A stretch of DNA of 6,737 bases from an uncultured Eubacteriales bacterium (GCA_934630995.1 CAKTXU010000097.1:1-6737); one strand, 5' to 3'; shown: positions 1 to 6,737, counted from the stretch's first letter. Made by a program: numbers and translations. The notes: generated from the sequence alone by a model not told the origin.

Positions 1-3
1 CTT

Positions 4-32
4 TTCATAAAGCGCTAGAGAGGTGCTGTCAA
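4..32 (-). promoter_or_regulatory. Candidate sigma-A promoter for the next gene (outside window)
   Basis: On the minus strand TTGACA (32-27) is a perfect -35 box. A 17-bp spacer separates it from TATGAA (9-4), which matches the TATAAT -10 consensus at 4 of 6 positions. It points out of the window at position 1, in the same direction as the kinases, and would start a separate transcript for the gene beyond. The -10 has no TG extension. The call rests on the box match and exact spacing in a non-coding stretch. Confidence 0.45.
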
Positions 33-55
33 GATTCGCGCTGGCCGGTAATCTT
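31..55. promoter_or_regulatory. Dyad AAGATT-N13-AATCTT overlapping the candidate -35 box
   Basis: AAGATT (31-36) and AATCTT (50-55) form a perfect 6-bp inverted repeat around 13 bases. One arm shares two bases with the candidate -35 hexamer. That placement would suit an activator or repressor site for the downstream gene, perhaps for a response regulator. A 6-bp dyad can arise by chance in about 126 bases, so this is a weak call. The octamer TGGCCGGT inside the dyad (42-49) recurs at 118-125 in the hairpin nearer the kinase gene. Confidence 0.25.
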
Positions 56-96
56 AGTTTCGTTCAATTGGCTTTAGCAAACTGTATTACACGCAT

Positions 97-125
97 ACCG
101 TCCAAAGTCGTTTTAGTTGGCCGGT
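97..125 (-). other. Imperfect stem-loop just past the last kinase stop codon
   Basis: On the minus strand ACCGGCCAA (125-117) can pair with TTGGACGGT (105-97) at 8 of 9 positions, around an 11-base loop. It begins one base after the TGA stop of the 935-aa kinase (129-127). The bases that follow (ATGCGTG...) hold no U-tract, so this is not a standard intrinsic terminator. It could be a 3'-end stabilising hairpin, a weak or Rho-dependent end, or a protein-binding dyad. The reading is from pairing only; no folding energy was calculated. Confidence 0.4.
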
Positions 126-126
126 G

Positions 127-2934
127 TCACAAAGAAACGCCTCCATGCAGCAAATCCCGCAGCAGCCGGTAGAGATAGTTCACGTCCAGCGGCTTGGGGA
201 TAAACCCGTTCATGCCGGCCTCCATCGCGGCGTCCACGTCCTCCTGGAAGGTGTTCGCGGTCATGGCCACAATGGGGATTGCCGCCGCGTCCGGATGGTC
301 CAGCGCCCGGATGGCGCGGGAGGCCTCAAGGCCGTTCATATCGGGCATCTGTATATCCATCAGAATTGCCTGGAACTCGCCCGGCCGGCTCACGGAGAAC
401 CGTTCCAGCGCCTGTCTGCCGTCTGCGCTGCGGCACACCTTCGCGCCCTGAATCTCCAAAAGCTGGGCCGCAATCTCGGCATTCAGGTCGTTATCCTCCG
501 CCAGGAGGATATGAACACCCTCCAGCAGCTTGTCTTCCAGCCGTCCATCCCCTTCTGCAGGGGGCTCCTCAGATTTCCCCAGAGGCAGGGTTACGGTAAA
601 GTAAAAGTCGCTTCCCCGGCCGGGCTCACTCTTGACCTTCAGCTCGCCGCCCAATTTCCGGACGATGCTGCTGCTGATGGGCAGACCCAATCCGGTGCCC
701 TGGCTCTTGGTGTGGCTGGCGCCTACCTGTTCAAAACTTTCAAAAATGCGTTTTTGATCCTCCTGTGAGATTCCTATCCCGGTGTCAGTTACACGGAAGG
801 TGAAAGCGGCTTCTGTGTCCGTTCCCCTCTCCTCCGTTACCCGCAGGAGAACCGCTCCACCCGCCGGAGTGAACTTGAAAGCGTTGGAAAGCAGGTTGGT
901 GAGAACCTGCCTCAGGCGGATAACGTCGCCGGTAAGATTGCTGTGCACGATCTCCATTTCCAGCGTGTACATCAAATTCCGCCGCCGCGCTTCGGGCCCC
1001 ATCATCGTCTGAATCTCGCTTAGCATGTGTTCCAGGGAAAAAGGCTCACTGGCGAGGGAAAGTTTGCCGCTGTCTATGCGGCTCATATCCAGGATATCAT
1101 TGATAAGGTTCAACATGTAATGGGAGGAGGAGCGAAGCTTCAGAAGATTCTCCCGCACCTCAGCCGGGACCCCCTCCATCATGCTGGTAAGATCCGTGAG
1201 GCCCACCACGGCGTTCATCGGGGTGCGGAGCTCATGGCTCATACGGGAGAGGAACTCCCCCTTGGCGCGGCTCTCCGCCTCGGCTTTCTCCAGATTGCTC
1301 TGCATAACGGCGGAACGCATCCGGGCCCGGTATATCCCAAGCACGAACACCACCAGAGTCAGGAGGAACACTGTCAGCACAACGATGAAGGTCACGGGAT
1401 TGGCATGAATAAGCTCTATCAGTGAAAACCGGCTCGCCCCGATGGAGACCAGATTCCGATCCAGAATCGTGGAGCGATCCGTGGCGGATAGATTGTTAAT
1501 GGCCTTATTGAGAATGGTCAGGAGGTCAGTGTCACAGGGCCGTCCCAGAGCAAAGGCGAGGTCACTTCGATCGTTGACCAATGTCACCGGCACCAGGTTG
1601 GAGAATTGGTAATGCTGGATATCTAACTCCAACCGGCTGGCCAGGCCATAGATGAAGTCCGCCTTGCCTTCGTTCACAGCCCGGAGCGCGTCTGTGATGG
1701 TGGGATAGGCGCGCACCTGGGCAGCTTCAATCCCGGATGGAAGCGCCTGCCCCTCGACGACGGCGCAGACCAGCCCGTCATCCGGATAGGTAGACGCTTT
1801 GTTGCGCACCACAATATTGTTCATGTCCACATACGGTGCCGTGAGGGTCATCCCCTGCCGGACCGACTCAGCTTCAGTGCCCATGTAAAAGCAGAGCAGC
1901 TCCGCCTCTCCCTGCTGGACGATACGCACCGCGTCGCCGTAGGTATCGGCATAGACGTAAGTAAAGGTGAGCCCTGTAAATTCAGATACCTCGTCCAGGA
2001 TGTCGGGCACGATTCCCCTGTGGAGGCTATCTGCCGAATTGAGGCAGAACAAAGGATGGTAGCTCTCGGGCACCGCCACGATGACAGATCCCCGGTTTCG
2101 GACATACTCCCGTTCCGTCTCATTGAGCCGGATATCAATAGTGCCCTCGTTTTGAAAATTTGCAGCACGCTGCTTCGCGCCGAAATTCGGATTGGAGTCC
2201 GCTATTTTCTCCAGAGCCATGTTCAGCCCGTCCAGAATCTCTTGATTCCCCAGGTTTGTCACGATGTAGTAGGGCTGTGAGTCGAAGGAGGCGACGATAC
2301 GAAATTCCGGTGGATTCTCAAATCCATTCCCCAGCAGCAGGTCGACTTCGCCGTTTTCCAGATAGGGGTAAAGCTTCCCATCCTTCCCGAGCTGCTCATA
2401 GGAGTAGGTGCGGATCTCACAGTCCAGATCATGCATGGACAGGTATTCCTTCAGCCTGCGGATGTTCTCCACCGCCCGCTCATAGACGCCGATGGTCTTG
2501 CCGTTCAGGCTCCGCAGATCATAGCTGCTGACGCCGTCATCGTTCAGACGTGCCATAAGCACCGATTTACTGTATCCGATGTTGTAATCCGGGTAGGCGT
2601 AGAATTCTTCAAAGCCGGGGGAATAGTAGGTTCCCCCCATCAAATCGTACTTTCCCTCTAAAAATTCCCCAATCATGCTGTCGCCATTGACATCGATGTA
2701 CTCATACTCCCAGCCGGTGTATTTGGCGATCTCGTTGAGATAATCCACCACCAGTCCCTTGCGGCTGCCGTCCGCCGCCGTCTCGGTAAGCCCCTGCACC
2801 CCAGGAAAAGGAACCCTGAGTACGCGGTGTTCCTTCTCCGCAGCCAACGCGTTGGGAACCAGCACGGCGGCCAGGAGCACCGTCAGGAGTAGGGCCGTAC
2901 CTCGCCCGCCCCAGTTTCGGAGCCATTTTCCCAT
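127..2934 (-). CDS. BvgS-like hybrid sensor histidine kinase with tandem solute-binding-protein (SBP_bac_3-type) sensors (935 aa)
   Basis: An N-terminal signal sequence (basic 1-11, hydrophobic 13-27, ALAA at 29-32) precedes two extracytoplasmic Venus-flytrap domains (about 37-262 and 283-495) of the amino-acid-binding-protein type. A single TM (about 513-535) follows, then a roughly 30-residue helical linker and HisKA (H567 in SHELRTPMNA). The HATPase has N684, G1 DTGIG 717-721, F-box FESF 731-734 and G2 GTGLG 746-750. A C-terminal receiver (about 806-930) has E813/D814, D860, T892 and K914. The layout resembles BvgS but lacks a PAS domain and the HPt. By family knowledge, ligand binding or release in the flytraps sets kinase activity. 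The ligand is unknown: the usual Arg before the FSxPY-like segment is absent from domain 1 and displaced by one residue (R359) in domain 2. The ATG at 2934 is supported by AAAAGGAG 11 bases upstream and by the signal peptide right behind it. It is the last gene of the run. Confidence 0.96.
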   Translation of the reverse strand: MGKWLRNWGGRGTALLLTVLLAAVLVPNALAAEKEHRVLRVPFPGVQGLTETAADGSRKGLVVDYLNEIAKYTGWEYEYIDVNGDSMIGEFLEGKYDLMGGTYYSPGFEEFYAYPDYNIGYSKSVLMARLNDDGVSSYDLRSLNGKTIGVYERAVENIRRLKEYLSMHDLDCEIRTYSYEQLGKDGKLYPYLENGEVDLLLGNGFENPPEFRIVASFDSQPYYIVTNLGNQEILDGLNMALEKIADSNPNFGAKQRAANFQNEGTIDIRLNETEREYVRNRGSVIVAVPESYHPLFCLNSADSLHRGIVPDILDEVSEFTGLTFTYVYADTYGDAVRIVQQGEAELLCFYMGTEAESVRQGMTLTAPYVDMNNIVVRNKASTYPDDGLVCAVVEGQALPSGIEAAQVRAYPTITDALRAVNEGKADFIYGLASRLELDIQHYQFSNLVPVTLVNDRSDLAFALGRPCDTDLLTILNKAINNLSATDRSTILDRNLVSIGASRFSLIELIHANPVTFIVVLTVFLLTLVVFVLGIYRARMRSAVMQSNLEKAEAESRAKGEFLSRMSHELRTPMNAVVGLTDLTSMMEGVPAEVRENLLKLRSSSHYMLNLINDILDMSRIDSGKLSLASEPFSLEHMLSEIQTMMGPEARRRNLMYTLEMEIVHSNLTGDVIRLRQVLTNLLSNAFKFTPAGGAVLLRVTEERGTDTEAAFTFRVTDTGIGISQEDQKRIFESFEQVGASHTKSQGTGLGLPISSSIVRKLGGELKVKSEPGRGSDFYFTVTLPLGKSEEPPAEGDGRLEDKLLEGVHILLAEDNDLNAEIAAQLLEIQGAKVCRSADGRQALERFSVSRPGEFQAILMDIQMPDMNGLEASRAIRALDHPDAAAIPIVAMTANTFQEDVDAAMEAGMNGFIPKPLDVNYLYRLLRDLLHGGVSL

Positions 2935-2945
2935 AACCGCTCACG

Positions 2946-2953
2946 CTCCTTTT
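2946..2953 (-). promoter_or_regulatory. Ribosome binding site of the 935-aa kinase
   Basis: The minus strand reads AAAAGGAG, ending 11 bases before the ATG at 2934. The spacing is somewhat long, but the motif is strong. A closer GTG (2944-2942) is out of frame with the kinase, so the ATG remains the best start. The site lies in a 42-bp intergenic gap with AT-rich sequence and no terminator-like hairpin, consistent with cotranscription. Confidence 0.75.
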
Positions 2954-2976
2954 GCTTTTTTAGTAGCATTAGTTTT

Positions 2977-5607
2977 TCAGACACCCGCCCTATGGATACA
3001 ATCCGCGAGTATTTTACAAAGCTGCGCCACATCCAGCGGTTTAGCAACATGGGCGTTCATCCCCGACGCCAACGCGGCGGAAACATCATCGCTGAACGCG
3101 TTGGCCGTTGTGGCAATAATGGGGATCGTATGCGCCTGCGGATGCTCGGAAGCGCGAATACACCTCGTGGCCTCATGCCCGTCCATGACCGGCATCTGGA
3201 CGTCCATCAGGATGGCGTCGTAATCGCCGGGCTTCGAGGTGAGGAAGGTATCCAGCGCCCGTCTGCCATCCTCCACACAATCCACCAGCGCCCCGCTCAT
3301 GCGCAGCAGCGTCGCCGCAATCTCCTGATTGAGCGCGTTATCCTCCGCCATCAGCAGTCGCAAACCCTCCAAAGCTTTGCCTGCCGGTTTCTCTTCCCCA
3401 TCGAACGGCGGCTGTTCCTTGTGCTCCAGCACAGCCTTGATGACAGAGTAGACGGAGGAGCGGTAGAGGGGCTTTGGCAGGAACCCGTTAACCCCCGCTG
3501 CCCGCGCTTCGTCCTCCACCTCGGAGATATCATAAGCGGAAATCATTACAATGGGAACGTCTTTTCCCACCTCCCGCCGGATACGGCGGGTCACCTCGAC
3601 GCCGTCCATATCCGGCATTTTCCAATCGATAAGGCACAGATCGATATCCCGTCCCTCCCGGTGGGTCTCCTTCACCCGTTCCACGCCCTCGGCACCGGAA
3701 AAACACCATTCCGCTTCAATCTTAATTTTCCTTAAAAGGATAGCCGTCTGTTCGCAGACCTGCTGCTCATCGTCCACAATCAGCGCCCGAAGCCCCTGCT
3801 GTGCGAAATCCGGCTCCGGTACGCTGCTCTCCTCTCCTTTTTTAAAGGGCAAATCCACAATACAGGTGGTTCCCGCGCCGGGCTCGCTTTCCACTTGAAT
3901 CTGGCCGCCCATCAGGGCAATCAGGTTTTTCGTGATGGACATGCCGAGTCCCGTCCCGCCAAAGCGCTTGGCGATGGAGGCGTCGGCCTGCTCAAAGGGC
4001 TGGAAGATTCTCTCGACGGCATCTTTCGTCATGCCGATCCCGGTATCGGAGAGAATGAAGCGAAGGACATCGGTGGTGCTTCCAATCTTGTGCCGGGAAA
4101 CGTCCAAACGGATACTGCCGCCCGGGGCGGTGAACTTGACCGCATTGGAGCTGAGATTTAGAAGTATTTGATTCAGTCGCAGGGAATCGCCGATAAAGAC
4201 GGTGTCCTTTCCAAAACCCTCCATGGTTTCACGGAACTCGATTCCCTTTTCTTTTGCCTGGGCATAAACGGTGGATACGAAGCCGTTGATGATTTCAAAG
4301 ATATCGAACGGCTCGTTTTGCAGCACCATTTTGCTGCTCTCGATCTTGGACATATCCAGCACATCGTTGATAAGCATCAGCAGATGTTTGGAGGAGAAGG
4401 TGATTTTGGAAAGACAGTCCTCCACTCTGGCTGGATCTTTAACAGAGGCTGCCGCAATGGTGGTCATGCCGATGATGGCATTTAACGGTGTACGGATTTC
4501 ATGGCTCATCCGAGAGAGGAACTCGCTTTTCGCCATATTGGCGCGCTCCGCGGTCAGCATGGCCTCCTGCAGCGCCTGCCGTGAGCGGACTTCGTCCGTA
4601 CGGTCGGAAAACACGACGATAAGCTGCGGGGTGTTCAAATCCTCCACCCGATAGATCCGAATCAGCATCCAGCATTTTTCCCGGTTGGGTTTGGTATATT
4701 CCACCAGCTTTTCAAACGGTGAAGCGAACTGTGGATCGCGAAGTCCCTCCCGGAACGCCCGGGCGTCCTCTTCTTTCAGCCCTTTGTAAAGATCCTCGAC
4801 ATCCGTCATGGCAATCCCCAGGATCCGTTTCAGGTTGAGCCCGCGGTAGCTGATGACATTGGTGCCCGCGTCCCGGATGATGAACGCGTCGTCGATGCTC
4901 AGCGACAGGTTGTCAAAAAGCTTGCTGCGATAAACCAGCTCCTTCCGCTGGCGGTGCAGGACAACTTGAGAGACCAACAGCACTACCACCATCAAGCCCA
5001 TCAGCACAATGGAACCGATCAGGTTGGTGAGCCGTATTCGTTCCGCGGTAATCCCATAACCCACTTTTTTCGCCTGAGCAATCGAAACGATCCCTTCTGT
5101 CTGCTGGAGAGCCCGATCATAAAGGGGCTGTAAATGCTCCTGCGCGTAAGCCTCGCTCTCCTCCTCGGTGAGCTCCGGCCGAGTACAGAACTCCAGATAA
5201 GCATTCTGCTCCGTCTTTAAAAGCTCCAGGGTTCTCTTGAGCGTCTGTACATCCTCCGCATCGCCTAAATACAGATCTTCCATCTGTGTGACCGGTTCTT
5301 CCAGAGAAAGAACCAGCTCCTCCAGCTTGCTGCCGGCAATCTCTATATCCTCGCTGTTGTGGTGGCGCTTCAGACGCTCGGTACGCAGGCTCATCTCCGA
5401 TACATAGAGCTTCACATCGCCGGCGGAGATAACCACCTCAAAGGGGTGGTCGGAGATAATCTCCGTCTGTGCCGCCAGCATGGTGGAATTGCTGACGGTC
5501 ATGACCAGATAGCAAAGCATCAGCAGAAAAAGGATTGCCGTGCTGACAATGCTCATCCACTGGCTTCTGCCTACGGGTATCCCCTTTTTTTTCACAATTT
5601 TTCGCAT
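2977..5607 (-). CDS. Membrane hybrid sensor histidine kinase with PAS-like domain and two receiver domains (876 aa)
   Basis: This is a complete hybrid kinase. A short basic N-terminus precedes TM1 (about 18-38). A mostly helical, charged extracytoplasmic region follows (about 40-193), resembling four-helix-bundle sensors, then TM2 (about 195-217). Residues about 229-338 look like a divergent PAS domain, leading by a short helix into HisKA (H369 in SHEIRTPLNA). The HATPase has N488, G1 DTGIG 521-525, F-box FQPF 535-538 and G2 GTGLG 551-555. Two receivers follow. REC1 (about 606-728) has D612/D613, D661, S690 and K712. REC2 (about 748-872) has E755/D756, D802, T834 and K856. Both look competent for phosphorylation. 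There is no HPt or output domain, so the next phosphate acceptor is elsewhere. The ATG at 5607 is supported by TAAGGAG seven bases upstream. A run of eight A lies at codons 6-8. The ligand cannot be predicted. The gene sits in a probable operon between two other hybrid kinases. Confidence 0.96.
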   Translation of the reverse strand: MRKIVKKKGIPVGRSQWMSIVSTAILFLLMLCYLVMTVSNSTMLAAQTEIISDHPFEVVISAGDVKLYVSEMSLRTERLKRHHNSEDIEIAGSKLEELVLSLEEPVTQMEDLYLGDAEDVQTLKRTLELLKTEQNAYLEFCTRPELTEEESEAYAQEHLQPLYDRALQQTEGIVSIAQAKKVGYGITAERIRLTNLIGSIVLMGLMVVVLLVSQVVLHRQRKELVYRSKLFDNLSLSIDDAFIIRDAGTNVISYRGLNLKRILGIAMTDVEDLYKGLKEEDARAFREGLRDPQFASPFEKLVEYTKPNREKCWMLIRIYRVEDLNTPQLIVVFSDRTDEVRSRQALQEAMLTAERANMAKSEFLSRMSHEIRTPLNAIIGMTTIAAASVKDPARVEDCLSKITFSSKHLLMLINDVLDMSKIESSKMVLQNEPFDIFEIINGFVSTVYAQAKEKGIEFRETMEGFGKDTVFIGDSLRLNQILLNLSSNAVKFTAPGGSIRLDVSRHKIGSTTDVLRFILSDTGIGMTKDAVERIFQPFEQADASIAKRFGGTGLGMSITKNLIALMGGQIQVESEPGAGTTCIVDLPFKKGEESSVPEPDFAQQGLRALIVDDEQQVCEQTAILLRKIKIEAEWCFSGAEGVERVKETHREGRDIDLCLIDWKMPDMDGVEVTRRIRREVGKDVPIVMISAYDISEVEDEARAAGVNGFLPKPLYRSSVYSVIKAVLEHKEQPPFDGEEKPAGKALEGLRLLMAEDNALNQEIAATLLRMSGALVDCVEDGRRALDTFLTSKPGDYDAILMDVQMPVMDGHEATRCIRASEHPQAHTIPIIATTANAFSDDVSAALASGMNAHVAKPLDVAQLCKILADCIHRAGV

Positions 5608-5614
5608 TATTCTA

Positions 5615-5621
5615 CTCCTTA
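5615..5621 (-). promoter_or_regulatory. Ribosome binding site of the 876-aa kinase
   Basis: The minus strand reads TAAGGAG, seven bases before the ATG at 5607. This near-perfect Shine-Dalgarno sequence at good spacing fixes the start. It lies inside the 21-bp gap after the TAA of the preceding kinase, which suits reinitiation or coupled translation on one mRNA. Confidence 0.85.
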
Positions 5622-5628
5622 CCGGCTC

Positions 5629-6737
5629 TTATTGATGCAAAACCCTGCTGAGCGTTGCCTGCAGCACAGCCACATCAATAGGCTTCGCCACATGAGCGGT
5701 CATCCCCGCGTCGGCTGCGGTCTGAATATCTTCGGCAAAGGCGTTCGCTGTCAGGGCAATAATTGGAATCCCTTTTGCGTCGGGACGCTCCAAGGCGCGG
5801 ATGGCGCGGGACGCCTCGTAGCCGTTCATGTTCGGCATCTGGATGTCCATCAGAACCGCGTCATAGGTTTCCGGCGCCGCCTCTTCAAACGCCCGTACCG
5901 CCTGCACGCCGTCCGGCTTTACCACCGTCCGCGCCCCATGGCTCCGGAGAATCTCACAGAGAATCTCCGCATTGAGAGCGTTGTCCTCCGCCACCAGGAA
6001 CCGGCGGCCGGTGAATAGATGGTCTGTATTGCGTTCGAGGGCGGAGCCGGGGGATTCGTCAACAGAAGGCTTTTCATCCGGCGCGGTCTCAAATTCCAGT
6101 TCCACCCGGAAGGTGGAGCCCCTCCCCGGTTGGCTTTCCACCGAGAGTTCGCCCTCCATCAGCTCTATCAGCCCATGGACGATGCTCAGACCAAGACCGG
6201 TCCCCTCGATCTGCGCCGTGCCGTTTTCCCGGATAAACGGCTCAAAGATTACCTTGAGGAACTTTTCCGACATCCCGACGCCCGTGTCGCTGACCGTGAA
6301 GCGATAACGGACCCAACCGGCGCCTTTTTCAGATGGAATCTCTTCTGTGAGGAAATCCACCCGGCCGCCCTCAGGCGTAAACTTGATAGCATTGCTCAAC
6401 AGGTTGATCAGAACCTGATTGATGCGCAGGGAATCCCCATAAAAAGCGGGATGGGAAACACTTTCCGTGCGGACGATAAAATTTATTCCCGCTTTCTTCG
6501 CCTGGGCCTCCATCATCTCGGACAGGTGCTCCGTCAGCTCGGGAATCGAGAGCGGCACAGGGTTTAACGTGAGCTGTCCCCGCTCGATGCGGCTCATGTC
6601 CAGCACATCGTTTATCAGGCTGAGCAAGTGTTTTGAGGAAATAGAAATCTTCTGCAAGCAGTCCTCCATCCAGGGCCGGTCATCCAGATGCGCCGGAGCC
6701 AGCGCCGCCATCCCCATAATGGCGTTCATCGGTGTGC
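5629..6737 (-). CDS. Hybrid sensor histidine kinase, C-terminal part (HisKA - HATPase_c - REC); 5' end outside window
   Basis: This is the C-terminal part of a cytoplasmic kinase-receiver module that autophosphorylates on His and passes phosphate to its own receiver Asp. The frame stays open to the window edge. The ATG at 6729 is internal, because the residues just before it read T-P, as in the HisKA H-box HE(I/L)RTPMNA. The phosphoacceptor His should lie about 8-10 bases past the edge. Numbering from Met 6729: rest of HisKA 1-52 (SSKHLL, LINDVLDMSRIE); HATPase with N-box N113, G1 DTGVG 148-152, F-box FEPF 162-165 and G2 GTGLG 176-180; receiver about 242-366 with acidic pair E248/D249, phosphoacceptor D295 (codon 5847-5845), T327 and K349. 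The ATP lid between F-box and G2 is short (10 residues). The sensor region is unseen, so the signal is unknown. It ends in TAA, 21 bp before the next kinase, probably in one operon. Confidence 0.95.
   Translation of the reverse strand, partial: TPMNAIMGMAALAPAHLDDRPWMEDCLQKISISSKHLLSLINDVLDMSRIERGQLTLNPVPLSIPELTEHLSEMMEAQAKKAGINFIVRTESVSHPAFYGDSLRINQVLINLLSNAIKFTPEGGRVDFLTEEIPSEKGAGWVRYRFTVSDTGVGMSEKFLKVIFEPFIRENGTAQIEGTGLGLSIVHGLIELMEGELSVESQPGRGSTFRVELEFETAPDEKPSVDESPGSALERNTDHLFTGRRFLVAEDNALNAEILCEILRSHGARTVVKPDGVQAVRAFEEAAPETYDAVLMDIQMPNMNGYEASRAIRALERPDAKGIPIIALTANAFAEDIQTAADAGMTAHVAKPIDVAVLQATLSRVLHQ

Noticed and set aside
124..768. 214-aa open frame on the plus strand
   Set aside because: It lies wholly antisense to the receiver and HATPase of the 935-aa kinase, has no Shine-Dalgarno sequence and no recognisable domain; a shadow frame in GC-rich DNA.
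2884..2969. Possible 28-codon leader peptide (MLLKKQKER...) starting at 2969 on the minus strand and overlapping the start of the 935-aa kinase
   Set aside because: No Shine-Dalgarno sequence before its ATG, no run of regulatory codons or attenuator hairpin, and most of it overlaps the kinase signal-peptide codons in another frame.
2935..2976. A terminator or promoter in the gap between the two complete kinases
   Set aside because: The AT-rich stretch has no stem of useful length and no pair of -35/-10 boxes at proper spacing; only the ribosome site is convincing.
2992..3735. 247-aa open frame on the plus strand
   Set aside because: Antisense to the two receivers of the 876-aa kinase, whose motifs are fully conserved on the minus strand; its composition (rich in Arg, His, Gly) is typical of a reverse-frame artefact.
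5359..6018. 219-aa open frame on the plus strand spanning the 21-bp gap
   Set aside because: It runs antisense across two well-supported kinases and their intergenic ribosome site, with no start signal or domain of its own.
5629..6729. Treating the ATG at 6729 as a true start of a soluble 366-aa kinase
   Set aside because: The preceding in-frame codons encode T-P of the HisKA H-box, so the ATG is internal (RTPMNA) and the gene continues past the window edge.

Overview
The window is almost entirely coding and all of it reads on the minus strand. It holds three consecutive genes for membrane-type hybrid sensor histidine kinases, in transcription order: a 5'-truncated kinase (6737-5629), an 876-aa kinase with two receiver domains (5607-2977), and a 935-aa kinase with tandem solute-binding-protein-like sensor domains (2934-127). 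The moderately GC-rich coding sequence, strong AAGGAG-type ribosome sites, tight same-strand packing and the kinase families all suggest a Clostridia-type Firmicute, perhaps an Oscillospiraceae-like gut bacterium. That assignment is an inference from style, not from a marker gene.

The gaps between the genes are 21 bp and 42 bp. Neither holds a terminator or a clear promoter, and each downstream gene has its own Shine-Dalgarno sequence, so the three kinases are probably cotranscribed. Every catalytic motif I could check in the kinases is intact: H, N, G1, F and G2 boxes, receiver aspartates, and the Thr/Ser and Lys switch residues. The exception is the H-box histidine of the first kinase, which lies just outside the window. 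No HPt domain, stand-alone response regulator or DNA-binding output domain is encoded here. The phosphorelay must therefore end on proteins encoded elsewhere, or the receivers act as local modulators or phosphate sinks.

The two complete kinases have clearly different input modules. One has two transmembrane segments flanking a helical extracytoplasmic region, then a divergent PAS-like domain. The other has a signal peptide and two Venus-flytrap domains, and a single membrane helix joins the kinase core with no PAS or HAMP between. The cores of the three are paralogous, and the pattern of similarity looks mosaic.

Beyond the last gene, positions 1-126 are non-coding. They hold an imperfect 9-bp hairpin just after the stop codon, with no U-tract, and a good candidate sigma-A promoter (TTGACA, 17-bp spacer, TATGAA) pointing out of the window on the minus strand. 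An AAGATT/AATCTT dyad overlaps its -35 box. This is probably the control region of the next gene. I see no RNA genes, CRISPR arrays, insertion sequences or attachment sites.
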